Assembly: GCF_000620105.1 (NCBI RefSeq)
Contig: NZ_JHVK01000005.1
Location: forward strand, 62,001-126,000
Direction of reading: 5' to 3'
DNA length: 64,000 nt
Origin: Microvirgula aerodenitrificans DSM 15089
Lineage (GTDB): Bacteria; Pseudomonadota; Gammaproteobacteria; Burkholderiales; Aquaspirillaceae
Shown here: positions 1-8,570 of the stretch, one piece after another
Position numbering within the stretch: the first letter of the stretch is position 1
Layout: every line of letters starts with the position of its first letter
Notes under the pieces: generated by a model
Told to the model about the DNA's origin: nothing
What the model saw: only the letters and a program-made list of their open reading frames with translations
The model's database searches: none
Position numbers and translations under genes: made by a program

Positions 1-1514
1 CCGACAGCGTGCCGGCCCGCGGCCAGCGCGTCGTGTTGCGCAACAATGCCAACCTGTCCACCGGCGGCAGCGCCACCGATGTGACCGACGACGTCCACCC
101 GGAACTGGCGGCGCGCGCCATCGCGGCAGCGCGAACCATCGGCCTCGACATTGCCGGCGTCGACGTGGTCTGCGACAGCGTGCTGCGTCCGCTGGAAGAA
201 CAGGGCGGCGGCATTGTCGAAGTCAACGCCGCCCCCGGCCTGCGCATGCATATCCAGCCGTCGTTCGGCAAGGGCCGCGATGTCGGCGAAGCGGTGATCT
301 CGTCGATGTTCGCCCCCGGCGACAACGGCCGCATCCCGGTCATCGCCGTCTCCGGCACCAATGGCAAGACCACCACCGTGCGCCTGTCCGCCCACCTGCT
401 GGCGCAGACCGGCAAGCGCGTCGCCATGACCAATACTGACGGCGTCTACATCAACGGCCGTCGCACCGATACCGGCGACTGCAGCGGTCCGCGCAGTGCG
501 CGCAATGTGCTGTTCCACCCGGACGTCGACGCTGCCGTGTTCGAGACCGCGCGTGGCGGCCTGCTGCGCGAAGGGCTCGGTTTCGATGTCTGTGACGTCG
601 CCATCGTCACCAACGTCGGCATGGGCGATCACCTCGGCCTGAACTACATTTCGACGCTGGAAGACCTGGCGGTGCTGAAGAGCATCATCGTGCGCAATGT
701 ATCGACCACCGGCATGGCCGTGCTGAATGCAGCCGATCCACTGGTGGCACACATGGCCGACGCCTGCCCGGGCCAGGTCACCTACTTCGCCATCGACCCG
801 ACCCTGCCGGTCATGGTGTCGCACCGCGCCCAGGGCAAGCGCGTGATCTACGTCGACGGCGGTGACATCGTCGCCGCACAGGGCAGCAGCGAAGTCCGCC
901 TTGCCCTGGCCGACATCCCGCTGACCGCCGGCGGCCGGATCGGCTTCCAGGTCGAAAACACCCTGGCCTGCGTCGCTGGCGCCTGGGCACTCGGCACCGA
1001 CTGGAACACCATCCGTGCCGGCCTGCGCTCCTTCGTCAGCGATGCCGACACCGCGCCGGGCCGCTTCAACCTGTTCGAGTACAACGGCGCCACCCTGATC
1101 GCCGACTACGGTCACAACCCGGACGCGATCCTGGCCCTGACCCGCGCGATCGAAACCATGCCGGCCAAGCGCCGCTCGGTGGTGATCAGCGGCGCCGGCG
1201 ACCGCCGCGACCAGGACATCCGTCAGCAGACCGAGATCCTCGGCGACGCGTTCGACGAAGTCATCCTGTATCAGGACGCCTGCCAGCGCGGCCGCGCCGA
1301 CGGCGAAGTGCTCGCCCTGCTGCACCAGGGGCTGGCCGGCGCCAGGCGCACCACTGCGATCGAGGAAATCCATGGCGAATTCCTCGCCATCGACACCGCC
1401 CTGTCGCATCTGCGCCCCGGAGACCTGTGCCTGATCCTGATCGACCAGGTCGAGGAAGCGCTGGCCCATATCGCCAACCGCATCCGCGAGGCGAACGACG
1501 GCATCGCCGCCTGA
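1..1514 (+). CDS. cphA: Cyanophycin synthetase, C-terminal part (5' end outside window)
   Basis: Makes cyanophycin, the multi-L-arginyl-poly-L-aspartate storage polymer, by ATP-dependent addition of aspartate and arginine. The window holds roughly the last 500 residues of a protein usually near 900. The reading frame is open from base 3. First comes the end of the ATP-grasp domain, with the metal-binding stretch EVNAAPGLRMH around nt 220-250. Then comes a Mur-ligase-like domain whose P-loop VSGTNGKTTT lies near nt 347-377, followed by the Mur C-terminal part with DYGHNPDAI near nt 1103-1130. The frame closes at a TGA just before a strong terminator, so it ends its transcript. CphA1 (primer-dependent) and CphA2 types cannot be separated with confidence without the N-terminus. 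Confidence 0.93.
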   Translation, partial: DSVPARGQRVVLRNNANLSTGGSATDVTDDVHPELAARAIAAARTIGLDIAGVDVVCDSVLRPLEEQGGGIVEVNAAPGLRMHIQPSFGKGRDVGEAVISSMFAPGDNGRIPVIAVSGTNGKTTTVRLSAHLLAQTGKRVAMTNTDGVYINGRRTDTGDCSGPRSARNVLFHPDVDAAVFETARGGLLREGLGFDVCDVAIVTNVGMGDHLGLNYISTLEDLAVLKSIIVRNVSTTGMAVLNAADPLVAHMADACPGQVTYFAIDPTLPVMVSHRAQGKRVIYVDGGDIVAAQGSSEVRLALADIPLTAGGRIGFQVENTLACVAGAWALGTDWNTIRAGLRSFVSDADTAPGRFNLFEYNGATLIADYGHNPDAILALTRAIETMPAKRRSVVISGAGDRRDQDIRQQTEILGDAFDEVILYQDACQRGRADGEVLALLHQGLAGARRTTAIEEIHGEFLAIDTALSHLRPGDLCLILIDQVEEALAHIANRIREANDGIAA

Positions 1515-1531
1515 CACGACAGCCAGGCCGG

Positions 1532-1570
1532 AACGCTGCTTTCCCGTAACGGGAAAGCGGCGTTTTCATT
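1532..1570 (+). terminator. Rho-independent terminator after cphA
   Basis: Arms 1532-1546 and 1550-1564 pair over 15 positions (one G-U) around a three-base loop and run into CGTTTTCATTT. The stem core AACGCCGCTTTCC is nearly the same as that of the terminator after the next gene. Confidence 0.85.
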
Positions 1571-1612
1571 TCCCCGTGTAAACCGGGCTGCATACCGGCA
1601 GAAAAACGGGAT

Positions 1613-1652
1613 GGACAATCAGAGTTTTCCAATGAAAAACAGGGGATTGTCT
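1613..1652. promoter_or_regulatory. Nested inverted repeat upstream of the RTX gene
   Basis: GACAATC at 1614-1620 pairs with GATTGTC at 1645-1651. Inside it GTTTT (1624-1628) pairs with AAAAC (1636-1640). The element is AT-rich against its surroundings and sits about 75-110 bases before the RTX start codon. It could be an operator or a leader hairpin. No family is recognised. Confidence 0.35.
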
Positions 1653-1726
1653 GAATGACAGCCCGAATCCCGTCGGCGTAGCGTGAAGTCTTCCGGTCAT
1701 ACCACGACCGCACAGGGAGAATCCGC

Positions 1727-2683
1727 ATGCAGACCGCACCCAGCCCCCTCCAGATCGACCTTGCCAACCATCCCGTCGCCAGCCTCACCCCGCTGATCGG
1801 GCAGCTGCAATCTGCCGACTGGCGCCAGCACAATCCGGAACAGGTCCTGTCCCACCTGTCACTGCTGCAGGTCGCCACGGCGCTGCACCCGCAACATCCC
1901 GGCGTACAGCGCATGCTGGCCAATGCCCATGCCGGCCTCGTCGACGGCAACGCCGCCACGTTCTTCAGTCCGGACAGCGGCGCGACTGGCGGCCCCGGCA
2001 GCATCGACATCCTGCTCGGCGGAGCGGCCGCGGACATCGGCTGGGGCAGCAGCGCGGACGATGGCATCGCCGGCGGCGCCGGTGACGACATGCTGATCGG
2101 CAACGGCGGCAGCGATTTCCTGCTCGGTGGCGCTGGCGATGACCTGCTGATTGCGGACCATTACTGGTTCCGCCTCGAGCCCGGCGCCAACCCCGACAGC
2201 GCCAACCACCTTGAGGGCGGACGCGGCAACGACCAGCTTTACGGCGGTACCGGCGCCGACAACTACTACTTTTCCCCTGGTGACGGCATCGATACCGTCC
2301 GGGAAAACGGGTATTACGATTGCCCCGAGTACGATACCGCCACCGATCGCATCGTGCTGGGTGCCGGCATCGCGCCGGCCGACGTTTCCGTCAGCCGCGA
2401 GCTTGCCAGTCTGGTTCTGGACTACGGTCCCGGCGGCGACCGGATCACCATTGCCGGCTGGTACGACTCGCCACACCAGCGCATCGAGCAGCTGGTATTC
2501 AACGATGGCACGGTCTGGAACGGAGACCAGTTGGAAGCGGCCGGGCAGCGCCGGATCGACCACCAGGTCGACCAGCTGGTCACGGCCATGGCGGCCTTCT
2601 CCCCGCCCGCCGCCGGCCAGACCACACTGCCGGCAGCGTACCGCGACACGCTGGCGCCGGTGATGGCGGCCAGCTGGTCATAG
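1727..2683 (+). CDS. Small RTX (haemolysin-type calcium-binding repeat) protein
   Basis: A 318-residue protein with glycine/aspartate nonapeptide repeats between about residues 85 and 180 (GGAGDDMLIG, GGSDFLLGG, GGAGDDLL, GGRGNDQLYGG). These bind calcium in a beta-roll. They are followed by a segment typical of the haemolysin-type calcium-binding-related domain (ADNYYFSPGDGIDTV, then ITIAGWYDSPHQRIEQLVF). There is no N-terminal signal peptide, which fits the type I secretion route used by RTX proteins, but no type I secretion genes lie in the window. The first 85 residues match nothing I recognise. The start is the ATG after AGGGAGA. It forms a single-gene unit between two terminators. Secretion and function are inferred. 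Confidence 0.8.
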   Translation: MQTAPSPLQIDLANHPVASLTPLIGQLQSADWRQHNPEQVLSHLSLLQVATALHPQHPGVQRMLANAHAGLVDGNAATFFSPDSGATGGPGSIDILLGGAAADIGWGSSADDGIAGGAGDDMLIGNGGSDFLLGGAGDDLLIADHYWFRLEPGANPDSANHLEGGRGNDQLYGGTGADNYYFSPGDGIDTVRENGYYDCPEYDTATDRIVLGAGIAPADVSVSRELASLVLDYGPGGDRITIAGWYDSPHQRIEQLVFNDGTVWNGDQLEAAGQRRIDHQVDQLVTAMAAFSPPAAGQTTLPAAYRDTLAPVMAASWS

Positions 2684-2698
2684 GCAGACGGACGTCAG

Positions 2699-2730
2699 AA
2701 CGCCGCTTTCCCTCGCGGAAAAGCGGCGTT
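2699..2730 (+). terminator. Terminator hairpin after the RTX gene
   Basis: AACGCCGCTTTCC (2699-2711) pairs with GGAAAAGCGGCGTT (2717-2730) with one bulged A and a five-base loop. It lacks a clear U-run. The stem is nearly identical to the one at 1532-1564. Confidence 0.6.
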
Positions 2731-2741
2731 CCGGATGGCCT

Positions 2742-2769
2742 GGCGGGGCGCCCTCACGGACGCCCCGCC
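2742..2769 (-). terminator. GC-rich hairpin downstream of valS
   Basis: GGCGGGGCG (2742-2750) pairs perfectly with CGCCCCGCC (2761-2769), seven bases beyond the valS stop on the minus strand. There is no U-tract, so it may act together with the neighbouring hairpin as a bidirectional terminator. Confidence 0.45.
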
Positions 2770-2775
2770 CCGCAC

Positions 2776-5592
2776 TCAGCCCTGCAGTCTGGCCAGCTGG
2801 CTGCGGGTCTTGTCCAGCTTGGCGCCGAACTCGGCCAGTTGCGCCTTGTCGCGCTCGACCAGATGGGCCGGAGCGCGGGCGACGTAGGCGTCGTTGCCGA
2901 GCTTGCCGGACAGCTTGGCAACTTCACCTTCCAGCTTGGCGATTTCCTTGTTCAGGCGGGCGCATTCGGCGTCCTTGTCGATCTCGACCTTCAGCATCAG
3001 CCGCGCCGTGCCGGAGATGGCTACCGGTGCATCGTCTTCCGGCAGCTTGTCGACCATGGCCGCGTCGGACAGGCGGCCAAGCAGGCGCGCATACGGCAGG
3101 AAATCGGCATAGTCAGCCGGGCCTTCGACCAGCAGCGGTGCCTTGACAGCCGGGCCGAGATTCATCTCGCCGCGCAGGTTGCGGATGGCGTTGACCATGT
3201 CCTTGAACGCATCCATGCGCGCATTGGCGACGGCGTCGATCTTTTCCGGCTGGGCCACCGGCCATTTGGCGATCATGATCGAGTCGGTATGCCGGGCGTT
3301 GGCCAGCGGCGCCACGGTCTGCCACAGCTCCTCGGTGATGAACGGCATCAGCGGGTGAGTCAGGCGCAGCGTGGTTTCCAGCACGCGCACCAGCGTGCGG
3401 CGGGTCGCGCGCTGCTGGGCGGCGTCACCGTTCTGGATCTGCACCTTGGCCAGTTCCAGATACCAGTCGCAGTACTCGTTCCAGATGAATTCGTAAATCG
3501 TCTGTGCGGCGATATCGAAGCGATAGCTGTCCAGCGCCTCGGTCACCTCGGCTTCGGCCTGCTGCAGGCGGCCGATGATCCAGCGGTCGACGAAGCTGAA
3601 CGACAGCGGCAGGCTTTCATCCTGACCGCAGTCCTGACCCTCGACGTTCATCATCACGAAGCGGGTTGCGTTCCACAGCTTGTTGCAGAAGTTGCGATAG
3701 CCTTCCGCGCGCTTGAAGTCGAAGTTCACCGAACGGCCGAGGCTTGCATAGCTGGCCATGGTGAAGCGCAGCGCGTCGGTGCCATAGGCCGGGATACCTT
3801 CCGGGAACAGCTTTTCGGTCGCTTTGGCGATCTGCGGTGCCTTTTCCGGGCGGCGCAGGCCGGTAGTGCGTTTCTTGACCAGCGGTTCCAGCGCGATACC
3901 GTCGATCAGGTCCACCGGGTCGATGACGTTGCCCTCGGACTTCGACATCTTCTTGCCTTCGTGATCGCGCACGATGCCATGGATGTACACGTCACGGAAC
4001 GGCACCTTGCCGAGGAAGTGCGTGGTCATCATGATCATCCGGGCAACCCAGAAGAAGATGATTTCATAGCCGGTCACCAGCACCGACGACGGCACGAAGG
4101 CACGCAGTGCTGCAGTGTCGGCCGGCCAGCCCATGGTCGAGAACGGCACCAGCGCCGAGCTGAACCAGGTGTCGAGCACGTCCTCGTCGCGGCGCAGCGG
4201 CTTGCCGCCGGACAGTTGCAGCGCTTCGGCCTCGGTTTCGGCCACGTAGCAGCGGCCGTCCTCGTCGTACCAGGCCGGAATCTGGTGACCCCACCACAGC
4301 TGGCGGCTGATGCACCAGTCCTGGATATTGTTCATCCACTGGTTGTAGGTGTTGACCCAGTTTTCCGGGATGAAGCGCACTTCGCCGCTGGCAACGGCAT
4401 CGATAGCCTTCTGGGCGATGCTCTTGCCGGTCGGGTCATTGTCGCCAACTTTGGACATGGCGACGAACCACTGGTCGGTCAGCATCGGCTCGATCACCGA
4501 ACCGGTGCGGTCGCCACGCGGCACCATCAGCTTGTGCGGCTTGACCTCGACCAGGAAGCCCTGGGCATCCAGGTCGGCCACGATCGCCTTGCGCGCGTCG
4601 GCGGTCGACAGACCGGCATAGGCAGCAGGCAGGTCGATCGTGCCTTCGGCGGTGCCGTCGAACGCGAAGACCTGGGCCTTGGCCAGCAGGGTTGCCTGCA
4701 GGCTCATCACATTGATCAGTTGCGTGCCGTGGCGCTTGCCGACCTGATAGTCGTTGAAATCGTGCGCCGGGGTGATCTTGACCAGACCGGTGCCGAATGC
4801 GGCATCGACGTAGTCGTCGGCAATGACCGGAATCCGGCGGCCGGTCAGCGGCAGTTCCAGCATCTGGCCAACCAGGTGCGCATAGCGCTCATCACCCGGA
4901 TTCACCGCCACGGCCACGTCGCCGAGCATGGTTTCCGGACGGGTGGTCGCCACCACAATCGACGCCTCGCTGCCGACTACCGGGTAGCGGATATGCCACA
5001 TGTGGCCGTCTTCCTCGACCGACTCCACTTCGAGGTCGGACACGGCGGTGCCGAGCTTCGGGTCCCAGTTGACCAGCCGCTTGCCGCGGTAGATCAGGCC
5101 CTGGCGGTACAGGCGGACGAACACGTCGGTCACGATGCCGGCGCGGGTGTCGTCCATGGTGAAATATTCGTTCGACCAGTCGACCGAGCAGCCGACGCGA
5201 CGCATCTGGCTGGTGATGGTGCCGCCGGACACCTCCTTCCATTCCCACACCTTGCGGATGAAGGCATCGCGGCCGAGGTCATGGCGGCTGATGCCCTGCT
5301 CGGCCAGCTGGCGCTCGACCACGATCTGCGTGGCAATGCCGGCATGGTCGGTGCCGGGCACCCACAGCGTGTTGTCGCCCTTCATGCGATGGAAACGGGT
5401 CAGGCCATCCATGATGGTCTGGTTGAATGCGTGCCCCATGTGCAGGGTGCCGGTTACATTGGGCGGCGGCAGCTGGATGGCGAAGGACGGACGGGTTTCG
5501 TCCATGTTCGGCGCAAAGTGGCCGGCCTGTTCCCATTGATCGTACCAGCGGCGTTCGATGTCGCCCGGTTCAAAGCTCTTGGCGAGTTCCAT
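2776..5592 (-). CDS. valS: Valyl-tRNA synthetase
   Basis: Charges tRNA-Val with valine in the cytoplasm. The 938-residue length is normal for the family. The class I signatures are clear: the HIGH motif in [10 protein letters not shown] near residue 50 and KMSKS in [14 protein letters not shown] near residue 547. The C-terminal end ([19 protein letters not shown] onward) is the charged coiled-coil arm typical of ValRS. I start at the ATG giving MELAKSFEP. An in-frame TTG five codons earlier is possible but has no better ribosome site. It is transcribed alone and divergently from mltA, with a TATAAT box about 40 bases before the start. Confidence 0.98.
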   Translation of the reverse strand: MELAKSFEPGDIERRWYDQWEQAGHFAPNMDETRPSFAIQLPPPNVTGTLHMGHAFNQTIMDGLTRFHRMKGDNTLWVPGTDHAGIATQIVVERQLAEQGISRHDLGRDAFIRKVWEWKEVSGGTITSQMRRVGCSVDWSNEYFTMDDTRAGIVTDVFVRLYRQGLIYRGKRLVNWDPKLGTAVSDLEVESVEEDGHMWHIRYPVVGSEASIVVATTRPETMLGDVAVAVNPGDERYAHLVGQMLELPLTGRRIPVIADDYVDAAFGTGLVKITPAHDFNDYQVGKRHGTQLINVMSLQATLLAKAQVFAFDGTAEGTIDLPAAYAGLSTADARKAIVADLDAQGFLVEVKPHKLMVPRGDRTGSVIEPMLTDQWFVAMSKVGDNDPTGKSIAQKAIDAVASGEVRFIPENWVNTYNQWMNNIQDWCISRQLWWGHQIPAWYDEDGRCYVAETEAEALQLSGGKPLRRDEDVLDTWFSSALVPFSTMGWPADTAALRAFVPSSVLVTGYEIIFFWVARMIMMTTHFLGKVPFRDVYIHGIVRDHEGKKMSKSEGNVIDPVDLIDGIALEPLVKKRTTGLRRPEKAPQIAKATEKLFPEGIPAYGTDALRFTMASYASLGRSVNFDFKRAEGYRNFCNKLWNATRFVMMNVEGQDCGQDESLPLSFSFVDRWIIGRLQQAEAEVTEALDSYRFDIAAQTIYEFIWNEYCDWYLELAKVQIQNGDAAQQRATRRTLVRVLETTLRLTHPLMPFITEELWQTVAPLANARHTDSIMIAKWPVAQPEKIDAVANARMDAFKDMVNAIRNLRGEMNLGPAVKAPLLVEGPADYADFLPYARLLGRLSDAAMVDKLPEDDAPVAISGTARLMLKVEIDKDAECARLNKEIAKLEGEVAKLSGKLGNDAYVARAPAHLVERDKAQLAEFGAKLDKTRSQLARLQG

Positions 5593-5628
5593 GTGTGGAT
5601 GCAGCAATTCAGGTGAAAAATGAGGTCG

Positions 5629-5634
5629 ATTATA
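5629..5634 (-). promoter_or_regulatory. -10 element of the valS promoter
   Basis: A perfect TATAAT on the minus strand lies 36 bases before the valS ATG. No good -35 hexamer is visible at 17 bases. Confidence 0.5.
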
Positions 5635-5685
5635 GCCGAAAGACTGCCTCGCGCCGGACTAAGCACAGCATCGCCATCGCGGGGG

Positions 5686-5691
5686 TACAAT
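5686..5691 (+). promoter_or_regulatory. Possible -10 element of the mltA promoter
   Basis: TACAAT on the plus strand lies 34 bases before the mltA ATG. It shares the short divergent spacer with the valS promoter, and the -35 region is weak. Confidence 0.35.
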
Positions 5692-5725
5692 CGCCCTCTT
5701 TTTTGCTGAACCTGGCCGTATATCC

Positions 5726-6919
5726 ATGAACGTTCGCCGCCTGAGCGCACTGACCTGCTCGCTGTTGCTGGCCGCCTGCGCCACCCAGACTCCCGTCCCG
5801 ACGCCGACCACGCCGCCGGTGTCGCCGCCCACCACGCCGCAGCAGCCACCGGTCAAGCCGTCCGGCGCCAGGGCAACCTATCACCAGACCAGCTTCGCCA
5901 CCCTGCCCGGCTGGCAGGACGGCGACACGGCTGCCGGCTGGCAGGCATGGCTGATTTCGTGCCGCACCGTGGCCAGGCGTGCCGGCTGGGGTGACGCCTG
6001 CGCGGCATCGGCCGGCGTCAACCCGCAGGACCCGGCGGCGATCCGCCAGTTCTTCGAATCCCGCTTCACCCCCTGGCAACTGGCCGACGGCCAGGAAACC
6101 GCCGGCATGATCACCGGCTACTACGAGCCGCTGCTGACCGGCAGCCGCACGCGGACCGCACAGTCGACCGTGCCGCTGTATCCGGTGCCGAACGATCTGA
6201 TCAACGTCGATCTGGCCAGTGTCTATCCGCAACTGAACGGGTTGCGGCTGCGTGGCCGGCTGGTCGGCCGCAAGCTGGTGCCATACTGGACCGCCGGCGA
6301 CATCGCCGACGGCAAGGGCGTGTCGCCCGGCAACGCGCTGGTCTGGGTCAATGACCCGGTCGAAGCGATCTTCCTGCAGATCCAGGGTTCCGGCCGGGTG
6401 CAGCTGCCCGATGGCAGCATGGTCCGGGTCGGTTATGCCGACCAGAACGGTCAGCCGTACAACTCGATCGGCCGCTACCTGATCGACAAGGGTGAACTGA
6501 AGGCGTCCGAGGCGTCGATGCAGGGCATCAAAGCATGGGCGAAACGCAATCCGGAACGGCTGAAAGAGCTGTACACCGCCAACCCGAGCTATGTGTTCTT
6601 CCGTGATCTGGGCGCGGCCGAAGGTGGCCCGCTTGGCGCCATGGGCCTGCCGCTGACCGATGGCGGCAGCATTGCCGTCGACCCGAAGAGCACGCCGCTC
6701 GGCGCGCCGGTCTGGCTGTCGACCACGCTGCCGAACAGCAATGCGCCACTGCGCCGGCTGGTCGGCGCACAGGATACCGGCGGCGCGATCAAGGGCGCGG
6801 TACGCGCCGACTTCTTCTGGGGCTTTGGTGACGAAGCCGGCGCGCAGGCTGGCCGCATGAAGCAGCGCGGCCAGATGTGGTTGCTGCTGCCGAACGGCGT
6901 CAAGCCGCCGCAGGGCTGA
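5726..6919 (+). CDS. mltA: Membrane-bound lytic murein transglycosylase A
   Basis: Cleaves the glycan strands of peptidoglycan to 1,6-anhydro products from the periplasmic face of the outer membrane. The N-terminus is a lipoprotein signal with lipobox LAAC and lipidated Cys18, followed by a Thr/Pro-rich linker (residues 20-50). The MltA barrel domain starts around GMITGYYEPLLTG. The C-terminal 3D domain carries VDPKSTPLGAPVW and AQDTGGAIKGAVRADFF, where Asp350 is the expected catalytic acid. The 397-residue length is typical. Its last 20 bases overlap the end of the convergent cyclase gene. Confidence 0.96.
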   Translation: MNVRRLSALTCSLLLAACATQTPVPTPTTPPVSPPTTPQQPPVKPSGARATYHQTSFATLPGWQDGDTAAGWQAWLISCRTVARRAGWGDACAASAGVNPQDPAAIRQFFESRFTPWQLADGQETAGMITGYYEPLLTGSRTRTAQSTVPLYPVPNDLINVDLASVYPQLNGLRLRGRLVGRKLVPYWTAGDIADGKGVSPGNALVWVNDPVEAIFLQIQGSGRVQLPDGSMVRVGYADQNGQPYNSIGRYLIDKGELKASEASMQGIKAWAKRNPERLKELYTANPSYVFFRDLGAAEGGPLGAMGLPLTDGGSIAVDPKSTPLGAPVWLSTTLPNSNAPLRRLVGAQDTGGAIKGAVRADFFWGFGDEAGAQAGRMKQRGQMWLLLPNGVKPPQG

Positions 6920-8570
6920 CCGGCACGACGGTCCGGCCGGCTACCCGGACCTGGTTGCGCCCGTTCTTCTTCGCCTCGTACAGCGCCTCGTCGGCCTCGA
7001 CAAACAGCTCGCGCTGGTTGCCTTCCGCCCCCACCGCGCGGCAGACCACGCCGACGCTGCAGGTGACAATGCCGCCACCATTGGCCGGATGCGGAATCCG
7101 CAGCGCTTCGAGGTTGGCGCGAACGCTTTCCGCCACCGCGTTCATCTCGCCCTTGCCGGCGCCGGGCAGCAGGATAGCGAACTCTTCCCCGCCGATACGG
7201 GCCGCCAGGCCCTTGCGCGGACAGGCTGCGAGCAGCACGCTGCCGACCCGGCGCAGCACATCGTCACCGGCGGCATGGCCGAAGTGGTCGTTGTACAGCT
7301 TGAAATTGTCGATATCGAGAATCATCAGCCCGATCGGTCGCTGCCGCCCGTTCGGCATGTTGATCGCGCTGCGGAAGGACTCGTTGAAGCACAGCCGGTT
7401 GCCGACCCCGGTCAGCGCATCGGTCAGCGCCAGCTTCTTGAAACGCTGCTGGTCAATGATGGACTCGACCAGCACCGACACCAGCAGAATCAGCGCCAGA
7501 CTGGCGAGCGGCAGCCAGAACCGGAACGCAAAGTAGGCGGTGACACTGCACAGCAGCAGGGCCAGCGCCGCGCCACAGCCGACGGCCAGCACCGACGTCG
7601 GTCGGATGAACGGGTGCACGAGCAGCCACAGCAGCGCCGGGCACAGCAGCAGCCAGGTCAGCCAGTCGGCGTCCAGCGTCTTGATCAGGCTGCCTTCCAT
7701 CGCCCCCTGGGTCGCGGCGGCATTGATGACCACGCCGGGCATGTCCGATACCGGCGTCCGGTACACATCGCCCATGCCGCGCACGGTCACGCCGACATAG
7801 ACGATCTTGCCCTGGATGGCATCGATATTCCCGGTCGAGCCGAGCACATCGACATAGGACAGCGTCGGATAGCCGACCTTGCCGCTGAAATACGGAATCT
7901 GCCGTTCGCCCGAACGCGCCCAGCCATCGAGCGTCGCCATGCTGCCCGGCGGCACGGCCTTGCGTGTCGTGCCCAGCACGCTGGTGGCGAAAGCCGGCCA
8001 CACCGGCGCCCCTAGCCCGCTGTGCAGATAGAAACGGCGAATCAGGCCGTCGCTGTCCCGCTCGAAATCCAGCGTCCCCAGCCCTTTCGCCGCAGCGACC
8101 AGCGCCGGCAGCGGCGCCACTTCCTTCGGCTTGCCTTCGGCGTTTTCGACCACGATCGGCAGGTAGACATGGCCGTGCCGGCGCATTGCCCGCGCCAGCT
8201 CCAGGTCGGATTCCGGCTGCGGCGACGGGTCGGCAATAATCAGGTCCAGCGCCACCGCCCGGGCCCCGTGCAGCCGGTCCAGCAGATGGGCATGCAGCTC
8301 GCGCGGCCACGGCCAGCTGCCAAGCTGGCTCAGGCTGCGCTCGTCGATGGCGACAATCACGATGTCATCACTGCTCGGGCTGGCCTTCAGCTCGGACAGG
8401 CCATCGAGCAGCCACAGATCGATCCGGGTGCTGCCCTGGTGCAGGATGACGGCAATCGTCAGCAGCATGACCACAATCGGCATGCCATGCCGGCGCAACC
8501 AGGCCAGCGTTCTGTGTTTAGCCAAGTATCTGGATCTCTTGCTGTTCAACCTCATGATAATCAGGCGCAT
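6900..8570 (-). CDS. CHASE2-GGDEF diguanylate cyclase
   Basis: Predicted membrane sensor that makes cyclic di-GMP. A TM segment near residues 28-43 (GMPIVVMLLTIAVIL) leads into an extracytoplasmic CHASE2 domain (DIVIVAIDERSLSQLGSWPWPRE to about residue 300). Two or three TM helices follow (WLTWLLLCPALLWLLVH, VLAVGCGAALALLLCSV, WLPLASLALILLVSVL), then a GGDEF domain with the active-site loop GGEEF near residue 458. The inhibitory RxxD site that would lie five residues before GGEEF is absent (PRKG there), so product inhibition may be missing. The ATG at 8570 overlaps the upstream FecR-like gene by 53 bases. Starts at 8555 (ATG) or 8525 (TTG, after AGCAAGAG) are equally plausible. Confidence 0.93.
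   Translation of the reverse strand: MRLIIMRLNSKRSRYLAKHRTLAWLRRHGMPIVVMLLTIAVILHQGSTRIDLWLLDGLSELKASPSSDDIVIVAIDERSLSQLGSWPWPRELHAHLLDRLHGARAVALDLIIADPSPQPESDLELARAMRRHGHVYLPIVVENAEGKPKEVAPLPALVAAAKGLGTLDFERDSDGLIRRFYLHSGLGAPVWPAFATSVLGTTRKAVPPGSMATLDGWARSGERQIPYFSGKVGYPTLSYVDVLGSTGNIDAIQGKIVYVGVTVRGMGDVYRTPVSDMPGVVINAAATQGAMEGSLIKTLDADWLTWLLLCPALLWLLVHPFIRPTSVLAVGCGAALALLLCSVTAYFAFRFWLPLASLALILLVSVLVESIIDQQRFKKLALTDALTGVGNRLCFNESFRSAINMPNGRQRPIGLMILDIDNFKLYNDHFGHAAGDDVLRRVGSVLLAACPRKGLAARIGGEEFAILLPGAGKGEMNAVAESVRANLEALRIPHPANGGGIVTCSVGVVCRAVGAEGNQRELFVEADEALYEAKKNGRNQVRVAGRTVVPVSPAAA

Noticed and set aside
2320-5616. Open frame of about 1,100 codons on the plus strand opposite valS
   Set aside because: It is the antisense shadow of valS in GC-rich DNA. 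Composition is dominated by Arg, His, Gln and Val, and valS on the other strand is unmistakable.
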